In this document: in pieces, positions 60,581 through 64,000 of the stretch
How positions within the stretch are numbered: position 1 is the first letter of the stretch
How the letters are laid out: each line of letters begins with the position of its first letter
Source: Arthrobacter sp. OVS8
Lineage (GTDB): Bacteria > Actinomycetota > Actinomycetes > Actinomycetales > Micrococcaceae
Reading direction: 5' to 3'
Length of the DNA stretch: 64,000 bases
Assembly (NCBI GenBank): GCA_028370155.1
Contig: CP116670.1
Span: 558,001 to 622,000 of the forward strand
Program-made: the position numbers and the translations under genes
Notes under the pieces: model-generated
The model's input: only the letters and a program-made list of their open reading frames with translations
Databases searched by the model: none
What the model was told of the DNA's origin: nothing

Positions 60581-60981
60581 TGAAGATCGAATCAAGGATT
60601 TTTGGACTCGGAGTCTTCTTCTTCGTGCCGGTCGCCGTCATCTACGGCTTCCTCACGAACTGGTCCGAGTGGGTCGGCATCCTCGGGGTGCTGCTGGTCG
60701 GCGGCCTCGCCGGCATGATCGGCGCCTACCTCGCCTTCACCGGCAAGCGCGTCGGAATGCGTCCCGAGGACCGCAGTGACGCCGAGATCCACGAGGGCGC
60801 CGGCGAGCAGGGCCACTTCAGCCCCTGGAGCTGGTGGCCGCTGGTCCTGGGCCTGGCCAGCGCCGCTGGATTCCTCGGAATGGCCATTGGCTTCTGGATT
60901 GTCTACATCGCCGCCGGCCTCGCGCTGGTCGCCCTGGTCGGCTGGGTATACGAGTACAGCCGCGGAGACCACGCGCACTAA
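60580..60981 (+). CDS. ctaF: Cytochrome c oxidase subunit IV, actinobacterial type
   Basis: 133 aa, intact. Four hydrophobic segments (IFGLGVFFFVPVAVIYGF, WVGILGVLLVGGLAGMIGAYLAF, WWPLVLGLASAAGFLGMAIGF, VYIAAGLALVALVGWVYEYS) are typical of CtaF of the bcc-aa3 supercomplex. The GTG overlaps the ctaD stop (TAGTG). Confidence 0.92.
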   Translation: MKIESRIFGLGVFFFVPVAVIYGFLTNWSEWVGILGVLLVGGLAGMIGAYLAFTGKRVGMRPEDRSDAEIHEGAGEQGHFSPWSWWPLVLGLASAAGFLGMAIGFWIVYIAAGLALVALVGWVYEYSRGDHAH

Positions 60982-61009
60982 CGTCCGTCAGGACACACAC
61001 CGGTCAATT

Positions 61010-61050
61010 ACGACGGCGGGCCCCACCTCTTCGGTGGGGCCCGCCGTCGT
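61010..61050. terminator. Terminator between ctaF and the HPr gene
   Basis: Perfect 18-bp stem ACGACGGCGGGCCCCACC / GGTGGGGCCCGCCGTCGT with loop TCTTC, followed by TGTTTGTCTTT on the plus strand. It serves convergent genes. Confidence 0.93.
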
Positions 61051-61086
61051 TGTTTGTCTTTGCCCCTGGAGGGGCCTGTGAGCCGC

Positions 61087-61380
61087 TCAGCGGGTCCGGG
61101 CTGACTCCAGCAGGGTGCGGAGCCCGTCGAGGGCTTTCTCGACGTCGTCAAGGCTGTAGCGGGCCGGGACGGCGTCGGGGGAGACGGCCAGCTCCACGAT
61201 GCAGCCGCAGTGGAAGTCCTCGGTCATGACTTCCAGCAGGGAGCGGGCATCCACGCCGGGCCTGCCGTCCTTGCTGATCGTCACGGGCAGGCCGGTCTCA
61301 TGGACAGCGCGGACAAACAGCGCCGCGGGCCTTGCATGCAGTCCGATGGCCGCCTTAACGATTGCGTTCCGAACGGGCAA
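61087..61380 (-). CDS. ptsH: HPr-type phosphocarrier protein
   Basis: 97 aa from TTG 61380, which has AAGGGAG a few bases upstream. The phosphoacceptor His is in IGLHARPAALFVRA; the Ser-containing regulatory region reads VDARSLLEVM. It transfers phosphate from enzyme I to PTS permeases. It is divergent from a DasR-like GntR regulator and the gap contains a dre-like operator. Confidence 0.88.
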   Translation of the reverse strand: MPVRNAIVKAAIGLHARPAALFVRAVHETGLPVTISKDGRPGVDARSLLEVMTEDFHCGCIVELAVSPDAVPARYSLDDVEKALDGLRTLLESARTR

Positions 61381-61480
61381 CGGGACTCCCTTGTCTCTTA
61401 CGGTGTCATGGGTGCCGGCGGGATACCGGCGCATTCAAGCCTAGTCGCGGGCGTCCTTCCGGGCGAACGGCGACGCGGGT

Positions 61481-61490
61481 GGTCTAGACC
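61481..61490. promoter_or_regulatory. dre-like operator between ptsH and the GntR gene
   Basis: Palindrome GGTCTAGACC, in the context GGTGGTCTAGACCTGT, resembles the DasR-responsive element (TGGTCTAGACCA). It lies 53 bp upstream of the GntR gene and 100 bp upstream of ptsH. Confidence 0.65.
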
Positions 61491-61543
61491 TGTCCGCCGC
61501 GTGGCTTAACCTTGAAGCATGAAGATCTCCGGAAGGCTGCGCA

Positions 61544-62335
61544 GTGGCGGCCTCTGACGCAGCGCGCATGGCCGGCGAAATAGACCGGCAAAACGGTACG
61601 CCCATTTACATCCAGCTCAGGGAAATTATCAGGGCCCACATTGTGAGCGCCTGCCCGCCGGGTTCGGCGCTGCCCTCGGAGCGGGACCTCGCGGAACGTT
61701 TCGGACTGGCCCGGATGACGGTTCGCCAGGCCATTGACGCCCTGGTGGGGGAGGAGGTCATCGAACGTGTGGTGGGCCTTGGCACCTTCGTGCGGAAACC
61801 CAAGCTGGACCTCCAGGTCAAGCTGACCTCCTACAGCGAGGAAATGCAGCGCCGCGGCATGGTTCCCGCCGCGAAAGTCCTCAGTTTCGAGCAGATCAGT
61901 GCCAGCGCCTTTCTGGCCCGTGAACTCCAGTTGGAGGAGGGGACGCCCCTGGTGCGGTTCCGCCGCCTCCTGCTCGCGGACAACGAACCCATGAGCGTCG
62001 ACGAGAACTTCATCCCCGCCCACCGGGTGCCCGGACTGCTCGACGGCGAACCGCCCACCTCGCTGTACAACGTGCTGAGCGAACGCTTCGGGCTGGTGAT
62101 GGAGTGGGGCGAGGACATGATCGAGGCGACCGCTGCTTCCCCGTCGACCGCCCGGCTGCTCAACGTTGAAGTCGGCTCGCCGCTCCTGAAGATCCAGCGC
62201 CACGCCTTCGTTGCGCGGGCCATGGTGGACTACTCCGTGTCCTACTACCGGGCCGACCGGTACAAGCTCTGGGTGCCCCTGCAGCGGCCAGGCGTCCGCC
62301 CCACACGGAACTACGCCTCGGGGTATCGCTCGTAG
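61544..62335 (+). CDS. GntR/HutC-family (DasR-like) regulator
   Basis: 263 aa, intact. Winged helix at residues about 18-85 (PSERDLAERFGLARMTVRQAIDALVGEEVIERVVGLGTFVRKPK) followed by a UTRA effector domain starting LTSYSEEMQRRGM. The architecture and the dre-like site upstream fit DasR-type regulators, which sense amino-sugar phosphates and control PTS and chitin/GlcNAc genes. The divergent ptsH is a likely target. Orthology to DasR is inferred. Confidence 0.85.
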   Translation: MAASDAARMAGEIDRQNGTPIYIQLREIIRAHIVSACPPGSALPSERDLAERFGLARMTVRQAIDALVGEEVIERVVGLGTFVRKPKLDLQVKLTSYSEEMQRRGMVPAAKVLSFEQISASAFLARELQLEEGTPLVRFRRLLLADNEPMSVDENFIPAHRVPGLLDGEPPTSLYNVLSERFGLVMEWGEDMIEATAASPSTARLLNVEVGSPLLKIQRHAFVARAMVDYSVSYYRADRYKLWVPLQRPGVRPTRNYASGYRS

Positions 62336-62362
62336 TTTGAACGTTGGGTCGGGCTGTCCAAC

Positions 62363-62536
62363 CTACGGCTGCACCAGATTCGGCGCCCTACGATGCGCCT
62401 GATTGCCGGTCAAAGTTTCCATAAGGCCCGTCAGAACCAGTGCCAGACATCCCTCATAAGCCAAGCGAAAACGGGCGAAGGCGAAGGGTGGCAACAAGTA
62501 CAAAACCCAGATACCGTGAGTTCGACGCTTGGCCAT
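62363..62536 (-). CDS. Small membrane protein of unknown function
   Basis: 57 aa starting MAKRRTHGIWVLYLLPPF, with a strong Shine-Dalgarno (AAGGGAG) 6 nt before the ATG at 62536. Two hydrophobic stretches (VLYLLPPFAFARF and EGCLALVLTGLMETL). The frame extends upstream to 62647, touching the stop of the 132-aa gene, so the two may form an operon. Its base composition is less GC-rich than the housekeeping genes. Confidence 0.5.
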   Translation of the reverse strand: MAKRRTHGIWVLYLLPPFAFARFRLAYEGCLALVLTGLMETLTGNQAHRRAPNLVQP

Positions 62537-62650
62537 GTTCGCTCCCTTCCGCTGCTTAGGACGCATTGGGTCTCGGATCACTCTGATGCCTGGGACAACC
62601 CCGGAAGCGGCTGTAGATCCGTTCGTTCGCTTGTTGCTGTTGCCCACTAT

Positions 62651-63049
62651 TCAAGAGCTGAAAGTTGCGGACCCTTGCGGAAGCTCCGGTTTGCCCAGTG
62701 CTGTTCTTACTTCGTTGAGCAATTCTGTGAGCCTGCGATTGAGAACATCTTCGCCCCACATAAGCTTCTTGTTCACATACCATCCGAGTCGGTCGTAGGC
62801 AGCAGATGTAACCGTGGTTGCTTGCTCATCCTCGGCCACATGCACGTCGATGCCTACGGGCAACCACTTGGATCCCAGCGGAATGCCCAGGAGACGAATC
62901 AGGAGATCAGACCCGGCACGGACCTCAATACCGTCCTGAGTCTCATTCGGTCTTAGTCCTGCGGAACTCAGATGATCGACTATACGGCGAGAAACTAGCT
63001 GGACGTCTTCTGTAACGGTGAAGCTATCGTCCAATGTGTAGTTCTTCAT
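62651..63049 (-). CDS. Hypothetical protein, 132 aa
   Basis: Intact frame from ATG 63049. I do not recognise the family. It is acidic to neutral with no membrane helix or signal peptide; the middle segment GSDLLIRLLGIPLGSKWLPVGIDVHVAEDE suggests alternating strands, the end is helical (VLNRRLTELLNEVRTAL). Codon use is less GC-rich than its neighbours, suggesting acquired DNA. Confidence 0.6.
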   Translation of the reverse strand: MKNYTLDDSFTVTEDVQLVSRRIVDHLSSAGLRPNETQDGIEVRAGSDLLIRLLGIPLGSKWLPVGIDVHVAEDEQATTVTSAAYDRLGWYVNKKLMWGEDVLNRRLTELLNEVRTALGKPELPQGSATFSS

Positions 63050-63179
63050 CTATCTGCTCCGTCGTGCGGTTGATGGCAGAACACGTCACATTCAAGTGGT
63101 GCTCACCATACTCCAGCTCCCGCTTTCAGGTCTCTGTCGGGAAGAGTCCCGTCAAGGCACTTGAGCCAAGATCGCTTGG

Positions 63180-63280
63180 CTAGCCTGCGGTTTGTTGGGC
63201 GATTGTGCGGGCCAGGCGGTAGGAGTCCGTGCCGGTTTCGATGATGGCACCGTGGAAGTCAGCCGGTCAACGATTGGGCA
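63180..63280 (-). pseudogene. IS21-family IstB ATPase, C-terminal fragment
   Basis: About 32 codons ending at the TAG (63180-63182): IVDRL(T)FHGAIIETGTDSYRLARTIAQQ. This matches the C-terminus of IstB helper ATPases (DRL..HG.IIETGTDSYRL). A T appears to be missing near 63257. No upstream part, partner transposase or terminal inverted repeats are visible, so this is an IS remnant. Confidence 0.7.
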
Positions 63281-63581
63281 TTGGGTCGGAGGCCCTGCGT
63301 GAAGAGATTCGTTCAATCGTGAATGGTCAGAAGCGATTTTCACGAGTTGAAGATGCTCCCGGGGTTTAGATGTATATGTCAGAGGCAACTTTTGGCCTTG
63401 GGGTGAAGTTATCGAGGTTAGATTCCCCGAGACAAGCGAGGGCGCCGAGATCTACACCATTTGCCGGCCCCGGCTTTCAACGACGCTCGCCGACTATGGT
63501 CAGTGTGGGAGTGACTTGACCCTGTTCATCGAACTGCTGCAGCAAAGGACGGAATCCGGCCCGCCGGGCTACGGATACTAG
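63274..63581 (+). pseudogene. Frameshifted small hypothetical protein
   Basis: Two consecutive frames join at the GGGG of 63361-63364: ...REEIRSIVNGQKRFSRVEDAPG then LDVYVRGNFWPWGEVIEV, continuing to LLQQRTESGPPGYGY with TAG 63579-63581. Adding one G gives a continuous protein of about 100 residues with convincing composition. No clear start codon exists, and its upstream edge abuts the IstB fragment, so the N-terminus may have been lost by insertion. Family unknown to me. Confidence 0.55.
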
Positions 63582-63698
63582 GCAGTTCCGTCGTCAGCTG
63601 AACCGTAATGACCCGAATAGCCGGCCGGTCCGCCGCCGGACTGCCAGGACACATCGGGATGCTCAGCGCTTTCGCAGACTAGGGATTTTCTGACACGG
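63582..63698. other. Gap before the thioredoxin-like gene
   Basis: 117 bp in which I see no gene, terminator or repeat. Confidence 0.3.
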
Positions 63699-64000
63699 TC
63701 AGGTTGCTGCAAGTGCCGCCCGGATTGCCTGCCGCAAGGCTTGCGGCGTTGGTTGGCCGGATAGGCCCGCCGGAGTCGGGTAAACCCGGCACGCTATTGC
63801 AGGCGTGGCGCTGGACGGGAACAGGTCTGTTCCATCGATGCTGAAGGTCGGCGAGCCGTGGAAAGAAAGGGCCGATGCTTCAGCCTCGGTGCCGAGCTCC
63901 CGCAAGGTCACCGGATCCTTGACGCCTTCCAGGTCCAGCGCGGCGCGAAACAGTGCCAAGGCCGGACCGGCGTGGGGGCAGCCCGGGATGGTCAATAGTT
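63699..64000 (-). CDS. Thioredoxin-like fold protein, partial
   Basis: The gene runs off the right edge of the window: the frame stays open past the TTG at 63995. The visible part starts LLTIPGCPHAGPALALFRAALD and has GSPTFSIDGTDLFP and ACRVYPTPAGL, a pattern I know from small thioredoxin-like proteins often found near mercury or alkylmercury resistance genes. Only one cysteine lies at the usual CxxC site (GCPHAG), so redox activity is doubtful. Confidence 0.6.
   Translation of the reverse strand, partial: LLTIPGCPHAGPALALFRAALDLEGVKDPVTLRELGTEAEASALSFHGSPTFSIDGTDLFPSSATPAIACRVYPTPAGLSGQPTPQALRQAIRAALAAT

Overview
The window is GC-rich chromosomal DNA from a high-GC Gram-positive actinobacterium. 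Gene content and order fit the Micrococcaceae (Arthrobacter/Pseudarthrobacter type). The markers are mihF-gmk-rpoZ-coaBC-metK-priA after the pyrimidine operon, a ComEC/HolA/S20/LepA/HemW/HrcA/DnaJ run, phoH-ybeY-CBS-era, leuA-recO-uppS, and a ctaC-ctaD-ctaF aa3 oxidase cluster. Genus assignment is inference from gene content; no rRNA gene is present. I saw no rRNA, tRNA, CRISPR array or phage.

Layout. 1-6.3 kb: end of pyrC, a PH-like membrane protein, carA, carB, pyrF. 6.3-12.8 kb: mihF, gmk, rpoZ, coaBC, metK, priA. 12.8-15.8 kb (minus strand): GT4 glycosyltransferase, alpha/beta hydrolase, aldo/keto reductase. 15.8-21.2 kb: a SorC-type regulator divergent from glpD-glpF-glpK. 21.2-24.1 kb: a leucine-rich leader peptide with attenuator, then leuS. 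24.1-31 kb: DegV, an FAD monooxygenase, comEA, comEC, holA, rpsT. 31-39 kb: PemK/MazF-like protein, lepA, hemW, DUF4870, DUF3097, CIRCE-hrcA-dnaJ. 39-47 kb: rsmE, a GerMN/Gmad2 lipoprotein, phoH, ybeY, a CBS-domain protein, era, an LCP protein. 47-55.7 kb: M13 peptidase, a leucine leader peptide, leuA, recO, uppS, a lipase-like hydrolase, pyrD, DUF3043. 55.7-62.3 kb: M20 peptidase, erpA, ctaC-ctaD-ctaF, HPr, and a DasR-like GntR regulator with a dre-like operator. 62.3-64 kb: a visibly less GC-rich accessory tail with two small unknown genes, an IstB (IS21) fragment, a broken ORF and a partial thioredoxin-like gene.

Two things stand out. First, leuS and leuA each sit behind a short leaderless reading frame of related sequence (MRAILLLS and VRAELLLLS...) with three or four consecutive Leu codons, and the leuS one is followed by alternative hairpins and a terminator. 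This looks like one leucine-sensing attenuation circuit acting on both leucine synthesis and leucyl-tRNA charging. Second, about 60 frameshifts, nearly all reading as 1-nt (a few 2-nt) losses, break over thirty mostly essential genes. Many sit at GGGCGA contexts that have lost the C, or at C/G/A homopolymers. This is almost certainly consensus error rather than biology, so I list such genes as single CDSs spanning their frameshifts and give the expected repaired lengths.
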